NCBI GenBank assembly: GCA_035373625.1
Contig: DAOSNS010000009.1
Span: 55,699 to 119,698 of the forward strand
DNA length: 64,000 nt
Direction: 5' to 3'
From: DSWT01 sp035373625
GTDB taxonomy: Bacteria > Chloroflexota > Anaerolineae > B4-G1 > SLSP01
Below are positions 15,890 to 23,848 of this stretch, piece by piece (within the stretch, counting starts at the first letter, position 1; every line of letters begins with the position of its first letter). The notes below the pieces were generated by a model. The model made no database searches. It saw only the letters and a program-made list of their open reading frames with translations, and was not told the DNA's origin. The position numbers and the translations under genes are program-made.

Positions 15890-18109
15890 ATGTTAGAAGA
15901 ACATGTATTTACGGCGATGTTGGGTGAACGTAGTATCACCCTCAAAACCGGCAAACTCGCGCGGTTTGCCGGCGGTGCAGTGCTGGCCCAAAGCGGTGAT
16001 ACGGTCGTATTGGCGACCGCCACGATGGCTCCGGCACCACGCGAAAGCACCGATTTTTTCCCTTTAAGTGTGGATTTTGAAGAACGGCTCTATGCCGCCG
16101 GCCGGATTCCCGGCTCGTTCTTCCGCCGTGAAGGCAAACCTTCGGAGCAAGCTACCCTCACCAGCCGACTGATTGACCGCCCTTTGCGTCCGCTCTTCCC
16201 TAAAGATATGCGCAACGACGTACAGGTTATCGTCACCTCACTCTCGCAGGGGGAAGAAGACTACGCGGATATTCTGAGTATCATCGGAGCCTCCGCGGCT
16301 TTGATGATTTCCAACATTCCCTTCGACGGCCCGGTCGGCGCCGTGCGCATCGGCTATATTGACGGGCAATTGGTCGTCAACCCCACCATCCCCCAGATGA
16401 AGCGCAGCGATTTGGATTTGCGCGTCGCCGGCAGTGCTGAGGCCATCATCATGGTCGAGGCCGGCGCCAACGAAATCGAAGAATCCCTGATGGTAGAGGC
16501 GCTGGAACTGGCGCATCGCTCTATGCAGGACGTCATTCGCGTCCAGAACGAAATGCGCGCTGCTTTGGGCAAACCTAAGAGTGCCTATACCTCGTTCCAG
16601 GTGCCGGAGGTTCTCAAAACTCGCGTTGCCGAACTGGCGACCGAGCCGATCCGCACGCTTCTGGCGACGACGCCCCTCAAAGGCGAGCGTATCGAGGCCG
16701 TAGACGCCATGCGCGAAGATGTGAAAACGCAGTTGGCCGCCGAGGCCGAAACCGAAGGCTGGACGGCAACCCAAATCGCCGAAGCCTTTGACGAAGTGCT
16801 CAAAGAAATCGTGCGACGCCGTATCCTCGATGAAAACATCCGCCCTGATGGACGCGACCAGCGCACCATCCGCCCGCTGGAGGCCGAAGTGCACCTGGTG
16901 CCGCGCCCCCACGGCAGTGGCCTGTTCACCCGTGGTGAAACCCAGGTGCTCAGCCTGGCGACCCTCGGCATGCCCAACGAGGAACAGGAAATTGACGACC
17001 TCTTCCCTGAGGAAACCAAACGTTACATCCACCACTACAACTTCCCGCCCTTCTCTACCGGCGAAGCTTATCCGCTACGCGGGCCGCGGCGCCGTGAGAT
17101 CGGCCACGGCGCGCTGGCCGAGCGCGCTCTGCTGCCCGTCATCCCGCCCAAAGAAGAATTTCCCTATACCATCCGCGTCGTCAGCGAAGTGATGGCCTCC
17201 AACGGCAGCACTTCGATGGCCTCGACGTGTGGCAGCACGCTGGCGCTGATGGATGCCGGCGTGCCCATCAAAGCGCCCGTCGGCGGGATTGCGATGGGGT
17301 TGGTGAGCGACGGAGAACGCTACCGCGTCCTCACCGACATCCAGGGGATGGAAGACCACCTGGGCGATATGGATTTCAAGGTCACGGGGACGCGCAAAGG
17401 GATCACGGCGCTCCAGATGGACATCAAGATCAAGGGCGTTAACCGGCAGATTCTCACCGAGGCCCTGGATCAGGCTAAGCAAGCCCGCGAGCAGATTATT
17501 GATGTGATCGAAGCCACAATCCCCGCGCCGCGCAAGGAACTATCCAGCTACGCGCCCAAGATGCTCACCACCACCATTGACCCTGACAAGATCGGCGCCC
17601 TGATCGGCCCCGGTGGCAAGAACATCCGCGCCATTCAGGCCGAATATGGCGTCAAGATTGACGTTGAAGAAGACGGCACGGTTTATGTTGCCTCCCCCGG
17701 CGGTGACGGCGCACAAAAGGCTCTGCAATACATCAACGCGATGATGGAAGTGCCACAGGAAGGCAAAATCTACCGGGGCAAAGTCGTGCGTTTGGCCGAT
17801 TTCGGCGCGTTTGTGGAAATCCTACCGGGAACCGATGGGATGGTGCATATCTCGCAATTGTCCGATACCCGCGTCAATCAGGTCTCCGATGTGGTTAAAG
17901 TTGGCGATGAGGTGCTGGTGATGATCACCGACATCGGCGCCGAAGGGAAAATCCGGTTGTCGCGCCGGGCCGTCCTGGAAGGCTGGACATTGGAGGAAGC
18001 GAAGGCACAGGATGCGCCGCGTTCAAACTCCGGCGGGCGACGCGAGAGCGGACGGCGCGAAGGCGGGTCAAATTCCCGGTCAAATTCCCACAGCGGGAGC
18101 CGGCGTTAA
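15890..18109 (+). CDS. pnp: Polyribonucleotide nucleotidyltransferase (PNPase)
   Basis: A 739-residue phosphorolytic 3'-5' exoribonuclease acting in mRNA decay. Two RNase PH domains are visible: the first contains FFRREGKPSEQATLTSRLIDRPLRPLFP, and the second the catalytic region GLFTRGETQVLSLATLG and TSMASTCGSTLALMDAGVP. A KH domain (GALIGPGGKNIRAIQAEYGVKI, about 565-625) and an S1 domain (about 625-700) follow. The tail after the S1 domain is an Arg/Ser/Gly-rich low-complexity extension of about 35 residues. The ATG has CAGGAG upstream. Length is normal. Confidence 0.98.
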   Translation: MLEEHVFTAMLGERSITLKTGKLARFAGGAVLAQSGDTVVLATATMAPAPRESTDFFPLSVDFEERLYAAGRIPGSFFRREGKPSEQATLTSRLIDRPLRPLFPKDMRNDVQVIVTSLSQGEEDYADILSIIGASAALMISNIPFDGPVGAVRIGYIDGQLVVNPTIPQMKRSDLDLRVAGSAEAIIMVEAGANEIEESLMVEALELAHRSMQDVIRVQNEMRAALGKPKSAYTSFQVPEVLKTRVAELATEPIRTLLATTPLKGERIEAVDAMREDVKTQLAAEAETEGWTATQIAEAFDEVLKEIVRRRILDENIRPDGRDQRTIRPLEAEVHLVPRPHGSGLFTRGETQVLSLATLGMPNEEQEIDDLFPEETKRYIHHYNFPPFSTGEAYPLRGPRRREIGHGALAERALLPVIPPKEEFPYTIRVVSEVMASNGSTSMASTCGSTLALMDAGVPIKAPVGGIAMGLVSDGERYRVLTDIQGMEDHLGDMDFKVTGTRKGITALQMDIKIKGVNRQILTEALDQAKQAREQIIDVIEATIPAPRKELSSYAPKMLTTTIDPDKIGALIGPGGKNIRAIQAEYGVKIDVEEDGTVYVASPGGDGAQKALQYINAMMEVPQEGKIYRGKVVRLADFGAFVEILPGTDGMVHISQLSDTRVNQVSDVVKVGDEVLVMITDIGAEGKIRLSRRAVLEGWTLEEAKAQDAPRSNSGGRRESGRREGGSNSRSNSHSGSRR

Positions 18110-18262
18110 TACCTTATCCGTGAAGTACTTGTCCATCGGGTAAGAAGATTCATCACGAAGGATACCTTTTATGGTTTTGGGGTTCCGGCTTGTCCGGGTC
18201 AGGGAAGGGGTAAGTGTCCCGATCCCCAATCACTAATTACTACTTTCAAAGGGAGGCAAACT

Positions 18263-18442
18263 ATGAATAACGAACCTAAAGTCCAAACCCTCGGTGAAAC
18301 CGAGAATTACGTCGTCTGGGTCTCCAATGAACCGGAGACCGGCGAGGAGCTGTATCACATCGAACTCTCGAACGTCACGCTGCACCTGTTCCCGGAAGAA
18401 TGGGAAGAGTTTACAGCGCTGATCATGCAGGCTGTCCGCTAG
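18263..18442 (+). CDS. Small acidic protein of 59 residues, unknown function
   Basis: ATG at 18263 has a strong GGGAGG site seven bases upstream and reads MNNEPKVQTLGETENYVVWV, ending LIMQAVR. The composition is rich in Glu, with a hydrophobic/aromatic pattern (YHIELSNVTLHLF) suggesting a small beta-type fold. It is followed at once by a clean intrinsic terminator, which supports a real, separately terminated gene. It lies between pnp and clpC. I do not recognise the family. Confidence 0.75.
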   Translation: MNNEPKVQTLGETENYVVWVSNEPETGEELYHIELSNVTLHLFPEEWEEFTALIMQAVR

Positions 18443-18483
18443 GCAAACGCTGCCGACTGCCAGCTTCTCGAATAATTCGACCG

Positions 18484-18511
18484 AAAGCACGGGGAAACCT
18501 CCCGTGCTTTT
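18484..18511 (+). terminator. Intrinsic terminator after the 59-residue gene
   Basis: 10-bp perfect stem AAAGCACGGG/CCCGTGCTTT (18484-18493 with 18501-18510) ending in a T-rich arm. Confidence 0.85.
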
Positions 18512-18534
18512 GTGTATGGGGAAATGGCTGGTTA

Positions 18535-18627
18535 AAAAACGCGGATCCGGCGATCCACTCAAAGCTAGTGTTGAGCAACGCGGGTGATCCGCTCGAAGCT
18601 ACCGGAAGCGGCCAGATGCGATAGTTC
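18535..18627. repeat. Decayed pieces of MITE families A and C upstream of clpC
   Basis: Two successive stretches (about 18535-18567 and 18571-18602) resemble the internal GTTGAGAAACGCGG...GATCCGCTC part of family A. They are followed by GCGGCCAGATGCGATAGTTC (18607-18626), which resembles the right end of the inverted-repeat element at 40.65 kb. The interval 18443-18759 otherwise holds only the terminator, the clpC promoter and the leader. Confidence 0.5.
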
Positions 18628-18650
18628 AAGGGTCTTTTCGCCCGTTTTTG

Positions 18651-18659
18651 TGTTATAAT
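18651..18659 (+). promoter_or_regulatory. Extended -10 promoter of clpC
   Basis: TGTTATAAT (TGn plus perfect TATAAT) about 100 bases before the clpC ATG. No convincing -35 is seen, and no CtsR or CIRCE operator is recognisable near it. Confidence 0.6.
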
Positions 18660-18759
18660 GGAATTGGAGTTGAAAGAGCAAGGCATGTTCGCTGCACAAC
18701 GCGAACGACGCTAAGAGAACTGTACTGGTTATTCGTGGGATAGCATTGAGGGTAGCACC

Positions 18760-21237
18760 ATGGGCGATCCACTGGAAAAATTTACACCGGCTGCACAGGA
18801 AGTTCTGCGCTTCGCGCAAATCGAGGCCACGCGCATGCGCCACGCCACCATCGGTCCCGAACATATCCTGCTCGGCCTGATGCTTGAAGGCGAAGGCATT
18901 GCCGGGCGGGTGCTGCGGGATATGGGATTGCGCGCCGTGCAGGCACAACAAACCGTGGCGCGGCTTTCCAATGCCGCCCCACTGGTTGCACCAGAGCCAG
19001 AGCTGCGCCAATCCACCAAGATCCTCATCCAAATGGCCATCGAGGAGATGCAAAAACATCAGAGCGCGATGGTGGATACGCAACATCTGCTGCTGGCCTT
19101 GCTGCAACAACACGAAGGGGTCATCATTGCCGTACTGACACAGGCGGGGCTTTCCGTCGAGGCCATACGGCGGCGGATCGAGCGTCTGACCCCCAGTGGC
19201 ACCCCCGAACCGGCGGGTCGCAAAACCGCGCCGGCCCGTGGAACCGAACGCGCACCGCAAGACTCCGTGCTGGCTCACGTGACAGTAGACCTCACCCGCC
19301 TGGCCGAAGAATCCAAGCTCGACCCCGTGATCGGGCGACAGACCGAAATCGAGCGCGTCATCCAGATCCTCGCGCGCCGTACCAAGAACAACCCGGCGCT
19401 CATCGGCGAACCCGGCGTCGGCAAGACCGCCATCGTCGAGGGGCTGGCGCAGCGCATTGTCTCCGGCGGCGTGCCCGGGCCGATCCTGGGCAAGCGCGTG
19501 GTGCAATTGGACGTCGGCGCGCTGGTCGCCGGCACAATCTACCGTGGACAATTCGAGGAACGGCTGAAACGCATCCTGCACGAACTCAAAGGCAGCAACA
19601 CAATTCTCTTCGTGGATGAAGTTCACATGCTGGTGGGCGCCGGTGCCGCTGGTTCCTCAATGGATGCGGCGAACATCCTCAAACCTGCACTCGCCCGTGG
19701 CGAACTCCAATGTATCGGCGCGACGACGCTGGATGAATACCGCAAGTACATCGAATCCGACCCGGCCCTGGAGCGCCGCTTCCAGCCGGTATTTGTGGAC
19801 GAACCCACCGTCGAACAAACGATCAGCATTTTGCGTGGCATCAAACATGCCTACGAACTTCATCACAACCTGCATATCAGCGATGAAGCCCTGGAAGCTG
19901 CCGCACGCCTTTCGGCGCGCTATGTCACCGATCGTTACCTGCCCGACAAGGCCATTGATGTGATGGATGAGGGCGCCTCACGGGTGAAAATGTACAAATC
20001 CCCCATTTCCATCGAGCTGCGCGAAGTCTTCGAGCAGTTGCAAGATGTGCGGCTCAAGCGCGCGCAATTGGAAGCGGAAAAGAAAACCGCCGAAGCCAAT
20101 GCCCTCGTCGAGGAGGAAAAACAACTCGAAGCCAAAATGACAGAGCTTCGGCAGCGTCAAATGAATGAAGACGGCGGATTAACCGTCTACCCCGAAGATG
20201 TGGCGGAGATCATCGCCATGTGGACGGGTATCCCAATGACGCAACTGGCCGAAACGGAGTCCCGGCGACTGCTGGAGATGGAAAACACGCTGCGTCAGTA
20301 CATCGTCGGACAGGACGACGCCATCGAGAAAATTGCCAAAGCGGTGCGGCGTGCGCGCGCCGGCCTGAAGGACCCGCGTCGTCCCATCGGCTCTTTCATT
20401 TTCCTGGGGCCAACCGGCGTGGGCAAGACCGAACTCGCCAAAGCCCTGGCAAGGTTTATGTTCGGCAGCGAAGATGCCTTGATCCAGCTCGATATGTCGG
20501 AATTTATGGAACGGCACTCCGTGGCGCGGTTGGTAGGCGCGCCCCCCGGCTATGTGGGCTACGAGGATGCCGGACAACTGACCGAAGCCATCCGCCGCCG
20601 GCCTTATTCCATCGTCGTCTTCGATGAGATCGAGAAAGCCCACCCCGATGCGTTCAACATGCTGCTTCAGGTTATGGAAGAAGGTGTCCTGAGCGATGCC
20701 AAGGGGCGCAAAGTGGATTTCCGCAACACGTTGATCATTATGACCTCGAATGTGGGGGCGGATGAGATCATGCACCAGGGGAAGCTGGGCTTCTCGCTGG
20801 AAACGTTGGAGACCGATGCCGAGCAAGCCTACAAAGATATGAGCCAGAAGCTCATGAACCGCCTGCGCAAGCTGTTCCGCCCCGAATTCCTCAACCGCGT
20901 GGACAGTGTGATCGTGTTCCGCTCGCTAAACCACGATGACATTCGCCAGATCGTCCTGCTGGAAATCGGCAAAGTGCGCGCCCGCCTTCAGGAGAACAAC
21001 CTGAACCTTATCCTCACCGAGGGGGCGCAGGAATGGCTCGCCATCCACGGCTACAACCCCGAATTCGGCGCCCGCCCGCTCAAGCGGCTGATCCAGCAAG
21101 AAGTCGAAACGCCGCTCTCCGACAGATTGCTCAGCGGTGAATACCAATCGGGCGATACGGTCATCGTGGACAGTGATGAAAATGGGCTGATCCTCCAGCA
21201 TGCGGTGGAACCGGAGATGGCGATCGCCGTACCATAA
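18760..21237 (+). CDS. clpC: ClpC ATPase of the Clp protease
   Basis: An 825-residue Hsp100 unfoldase that delivers proteins to ClpP. It has a double Clp-N domain (about 1-145) and AAA module 1 with Walker A GEPGVGKT (about 215-222) and Walker B ILFVDEVHML. A short coiled-coil middle domain (about 415-465) carries the ClpC-type spacing rather than the long ClpB one. AAA module 2 has GPTGVGKT (about 550) and VVFDEIEKAHPD, then the C-terminal D2 domain. The loop KLGFSLE supplies the LGF tripeptide expected for docking to ClpP. Ribosome site GAGGG precedes the ATG. It is monocistronic: a promoter lies upstream and a terminator downstream. Confidence 0.96.
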   Translation: MGDPLEKFTPAAQEVLRFAQIEATRMRHATIGPEHILLGLMLEGEGIAGRVLRDMGLRAVQAQQTVARLSNAAPLVAPEPELRQSTKILIQMAIEEMQKHQSAMVDTQHLLLALLQQHEGVIIAVLTQAGLSVEAIRRRIERLTPSGTPEPAGRKTAPARGTERAPQDSVLAHVTVDLTRLAEESKLDPVIGRQTEIERVIQILARRTKNNPALIGEPGVGKTAIVEGLAQRIVSGGVPGPILGKRVVQLDVGALVAGTIYRGQFEERLKRILHELKGSNTILFVDEVHMLVGAGAAGSSMDAANILKPALARGELQCIGATTLDEYRKYIESDPALERRFQPVFVDEPTVEQTISILRGIKHAYELHHNLHISDEALEAAARLSARYVTDRYLPDKAIDVMDEGASRVKMYKSPISIELREVFEQLQDVRLKRAQLEAEKKTAEANALVEEEKQLEAKMTELRQRQMNEDGGLTVYPEDVAEIIAMWTGIPMTQLAETESRRLLEMENTLRQYIVGQDDAIEKIAKAVRRARAGLKDPRRPIGSFIFLGPTGVGKTELAKALARFMFGSEDALIQLDMSEFMERHSVARLVGAPPGYVGYEDAGQLTEAIRRRPYSIVVFDEIEKAHPDAFNMLLQVMEEGVLSDAKGRKVDFRNTLIIMTSNVGADEIMHQGKLGFSLETLETDAEQAYKDMSQKLMNRLRKLFRPEFLNRVDSVIVFRSLNHDDIRQIVLLEIGKVRARLQENNLNLILTEGAQEWLAIHGYNPEFGARPLKRLIQQEVETPLSDRLLSGEYQSGDTVIVDSDENGLILQHAVEPEMAIAVP

Positions 21238-21325
21238 AGCACGGCGTTAGAAGAGTATTGATGGGTCGGCGGATTGAGCAGGCCGAGGAAAATCGGCCCG
21301 AGCTGTTCAATCCGCCGACAACAAG

Positions 21326-21350
21326 ACGGGGCAATCAGGCCCCGTTTTTT
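21326..21350 (+). terminator. Terminator of clpC, overlapping the end of the convergent recombinase gene
   Basis: ACGGGGC/GCCCCGT stem (21326-21332 with 21339-21345) followed by six T. The recombinase stop codon (21335-21337) lies in the loop. A larger interrupted inverted repeat (CGGCGGATTGAGC... with ...GTTCAATCCGCCG) precedes it at about 21268-21317. Confidence 0.85.
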
Positions 21351-22282
21351 GTTTGGGAAACAGCCGCTTCGGTGTGAAGGGCGTCCCGCGAACGCGGATG
21401 CGCCTGAAGGTAAATCTCCCGCGCGCGTTTTTGGGTCACGTGCGCGTAAATCTGCGTCGTCGCCAGATTCTCGTGGCCGAGAAGCTCCTGGACCACCCGC
21501 AGGTCGGCGCCACCGTCGAGCATGTGGGTGGCGAAGGTGTGGCGCAGCAAATGTGGCGTTACCGTTTGATCGAGGCCGGCTGCGACACCGGCCTGCCGCA
21601 CGATCTCATCCACCGAACGTACAGAGAGCCGCTGTCCAAAGCGATTGAGGAATACGGCGTTTGTGGGAGGCCGATCGGCCAGTAATGCCGGACGTCCCAC
21701 ATCGAGATAAGCCCGCAATGCAGCCACGGCCGGTTGTCCCAGGAGCGCCACCCGTTCCTTGTCGCCTTTGCCGATGACGCGCATTTCGGCTGCCTCCAGG
21801 TTAAGGTCGCGCAAATCCAGTCCCACCAGTTCGGCCACCCGCACGCCCGCCGCGTACAGCGTTTCCAGGATGGCCCGATCCCGCATGCCCTGCGGCGATG
21901 CAACATCCGGGACGGCCAACAGCCGCTGCATTTCTTCGAGGGTGAGATGGCGAGGCAGGCGACGGGGCAAACGCGGCGCATAGACGCGGCGAAAGAGGTT
22001 CTGATTCCAGGCGGCATTGCGCAGCAGGAAGTCTCCGAAGGCGCGCAGCTCGAAAACGCGCCGCGCAATGCTGGCCCGCACGTATTCCGCTTCCGCCAGC
22101 TCGGCAAGGTGATCGCGCACCAGGTCACGGGTCAGGTTGGCGAGGGTCGTCACGCCATGTTCGGCGCAATAATCGAGGAACTGCCCGATGTCGGTGCGGT
22201 AATTCTTGACGGTGTAAGGCGAAGCGTTATCACGTTCCAGCGCACCGAGGTAACGCTCTAACCATGTCCGTAATGTGTCCAC
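21335..22282 (-). CDS. Tyrosine recombinase XerC/XerD
   Basis: A 315-residue site-specific recombinase of the kind that resolves chromosome dimers at dif. The N-terminal SAM-like core-binding domain spans about 1-95. The catalytic domain carries R148, K172, H244, R247, H270 and the nucleophile Y279, so the full R-K-H-R-H-Y set is present. Which Xer paralogue it is cannot be decided here. The start is a GTG directly abutting the stop of the upstream MBL gene, so the two are co-translated. No dif-like site was recognised nearby. Confidence 0.92.
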   Translation of the reverse strand: MDTLRTWLERYLGALERDNASPYTVKNYRTDIGQFLDYCAEHGVTTLANLTRDLVRDHLAELAEAEYVRASIARRVFELRAFGDFLLRNAAWNQNLFRRVYAPRLPRRLPRHLTLEEMQRLLAVPDVASPQGMRDRAILETLYAAGVRVAELVGLDLRDLNLEAAEMRVIGKGDKERVALLGQPAVAALRAYLDVGRPALLADRPPTNAVFLNRFGQRLSVRSVDEIVRQAGVAAGLDQTVTPHLLRHTFATHMLDGGADLRVVQELLGHENLATTQIYAHVTQKRAREIYLQAHPRSRDALHTEAAVSQTKNGA

Positions 22283-23116
22283 TTATCCGGCTTTGAGCTT
22301 GTCGAACACGCTCATGATGTTCGCCACGTGGAGCCGGTGACTGGCAATCCCCAGCGGAACCCGCTCGAGACCGCAATCTTCAAGGGGGATGTTCCATAGC
22401 TCTTTGCGGTCACGGCCCTGACGCAGCATAGTACGCGCTTTCTTGTGCACACATTCGAGATAGGCGATATAGCGATCCATAACGGCCTGCACTTCGCCGC
22501 GCAGGATAACTTCGCCGTGGCCCTGCACGATCGTCTCCGGGGCCAGCTTTTTGATGTAGCGCAGGGTTTCGATTTCGCGCTCCCAATCCCCATCGGCGAT
22601 GATCGGGATTGCCATCACCGCATCACCGGCGATCAAGATTTCGTCTTCTTCCATGAGAATGCCGATGTTGTCATCGGTGTGGCCGGGCAGTGAAAGCAGA
22701 CGGAAGGTCTTGCTGCCGGCATGCAACACCAATTCCCCGCTATCGAAGGTGACATTGGGCATGCGCAAGCGGACTTCCTCGAAAGCGGGATCACTTTGCC
22801 GGGCTTCGTTGAGCGAGGTCTCGCCGACTTCCAACAATTTGTGGCGGCATAGCTCATGGGCCAACACATCTACACCATCGGGGAAAGCAAACAGACCGTA
22901 CACGTGATCCATATGATGATGGGTCAGAATGTACGAATGAAAATTCTTTCCAACGCGCACCTCAAGGAAGCGTGCAATTTGCCTGGCCTCGTCAGGGAAA
23001 GGCAACCCATCAATCGCCACAATGCCATCCCGTGTGACGATGGCCAGGGAATTAACCAGCGCGTAACGATCGCTGGTAAAGAGATAAATCTCTTCAGAAA
23101 CCCGTTCCCAATACAT
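22283..23116 (-). CDS. MBL-fold metallo-hydrolase
   Basis: About 277 residues from the ATG at 23116, which has a GAGGG site; the frame is open for 35 more codons but without support. The zinc motif HxHxDH is H66-x-H68-x-D70-H71. Further metal-binding stretches are LPGHTDDNIG and IAGDAVM, with a late H in VQGHGEVI. The superfamily includes lactonases, glyoxalase II-like enzymes and RNA processing enzymes; this member is a simple hydrolase type of unknown substrate. It is the first gene of a two-gene unit with the Xer recombinase and has its own promoter. Confidence 0.88.
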   Translation of the reverse strand: MYWERVSEEIYLFTSDRYALVNSLAIVTRDGIVAIDGLPFPDEARQIARFLEVRVGKNFHSYILTHHHMDHVYGLFAFPDGVDVLAHELCRHKLLEVGETSLNEARQSDPAFEEVRLRMPNVTFDSGELVLHAGSKTFRLLSLPGHTDDNIGILMEEDEILIAGDAVMAIPIIADGDWEREIETLRYIKKLAPETIVQGHGEVILRGEVQAVMDRYIAYLECVHKKARTMLRQGRDRKELWNIPLEDCGLERVPLGIASHRLHVANIMSVFDKLKAG

Positions 23117-23209
23117 AAATCCCTCAACTCGTAGAATGACGATATAATTCCCCGTCCAACCCTCCCGGCGTGGTACAAAAGTAGGGAAATGGTTGTGACA
23201 ATCAATCTG

Positions 23210-23238
23210 AGCATAACACAAGCGCCAGGGAAAGTCAA
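23210..23238 (-). promoter_or_regulatory. Promoter of the MBL-recombinase unit
   Basis: On the minus strand TTGACT (23233-23238), 17-bp spacer, TATGCT (23210-23215). The leader is about 87 nt. Confidence 0.7.
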
Positions 23239-23257
23239 GGCTACTTTACATAACATA

Positions 23258-23519
23258 CAAGGCTTTATCATTTCTCGTTACCATAACTTCACCTGGTTTC
23301 GAGTGGATCGCCAGATCTGCGTTTCTCAACCTCTATTGGCTAAAGATGGGGGAACCGGCGTTCCCCGCGGAATAAGAATGACAGGACTTACGCAGACGTA
23401 TCCATTTTTCACCGCCGAGGCCACTGAGAACACCGAGAAATGAGAAAATCTCCGCGCTCTCGGCGTGCTCTGCGGTAAAGTTCCGCCGGTTTGCGTAAGT
23501 CCTGAATGATAAGGCCCTG
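23258..23519. mobile_element. MITE family A, copy 2, interrupted by a family B element
   Basis: The ends are CAAGGCTTTATCATT and AATGATAAGGCCCTG, an imperfect terminal inverted repeat. The element is flanked by the direct repeat ACATA (23253-23257 and 23520-23524), a 5-bp target duplication. A family B element sits near the right end. Without it and its duplication the element is about 134 bp. No ORF is encoded. Confidence 0.8.
23382..23504. mobile_element. MITE family B, copy 1 (nested in family A)
   Basis: 123 bp, with perfect ends CAGGACTTACGCA and TGCGTAAGTCCTG; weaker pairing extends to about 38 bp. Flanked by AATGA on both sides (23377-23381, 23505-23509), which splits the family A right terminus and shows that B inserted into A. 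No ORF. Confidence 0.85.
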
Positions 23520-23570
23520 ACATACTTTCCCGTGAAGACGATCCGTCTTTATAGGGTTGACAATTCCCAT

Positions 23571-23609
23571 GAAAAACGCCACGCTTCTCTGAGAAACGTG
23601 GCGTTTTTC
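23571..23609 (-). terminator. Strong symmetric terminator of the 6S-like RNA
   Basis: Perfect 13-bp stem GAAAAACGCCACG/CGTGGCGTTTTTC with runs of five A/T at both ends, so it can work on both strands. On the minus strand it ends the small RNA transcript. Confidence 0.85.
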
Positions 23610-23617
23610 AATAAAGC

Positions 23618-23795
23618 CAGCCCCGCCGTGCCGTGTACCGCTGGCTTTGACCCTGCTTACGCAGGTGGGGTCCTGCCGAACGATTTCGCCTTGCCCGAAG
23701 GCTACCGCGGCCTCGTTCTTTGGACAAGGGACCCCTCTTTATCAAAATGTTGGCTCAAAACCCCGTATCGGTTTCACGCACACGGCAGGTACGAG
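23618..23795 (-). ncRNA. ssrS: Probable 6S RNA
   Basis: An intergenic transcript unit on the minus strand with its own promoter and terminator, about 175 nt. A closing stem TGCCGTGT/ACACGGCA pairs 23780-23787 with 23629-23636. A large internal bubble contains GAGCCAACATTTTGAT, much like the GAGCCGATATTTCAT of E. coli 6S RNA. The opposite strand of the bubble holds a small hairpin CCTGCGTAAGCAGG (23652-23665), as in E. coli. An apical stem GGGGTCC/GGACCCC (23729-23735 with 23667-23673) is capped by further pairing. This rod with a central bubble is what 6S RNA uses to mimic an open promoter and hold sigma-70 polymerase. The call rests on this structure and motif order; no covariance search was possible. 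Confidence 0.65.
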
Positions 23796-23799
23796 GGTA

Positions 23800-23827
23800 A
23801 TAATACCATAGTTTGAATAGAAGGCAA
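23800..23827 (-). promoter_or_regulatory. Promoter of the 6S-like RNA
   Basis: On the minus strand TTGCCT (23822-23827), 16-bp spacer, TATTAT (23800-23805), placing the 5' end at about 23793, just outside the closing stem. Confidence 0.65.
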
Positions 23828-23848
23828 CCCCGAAAATCCGAAAAATCT

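Noticed and set aside
21268..21317. dif-like site next to the Xer recombinase
   Set aside because: The inverted repeat is long and interrupted, more like a transcript-end structure; no 11-6-11 dif pattern is seen.
23532..23816. 94-residue ORF on the plus strand
   Set aside because: Covers the 6S-like RNA and its terminator in antisense; no ribosome site and no protein-like pattern.
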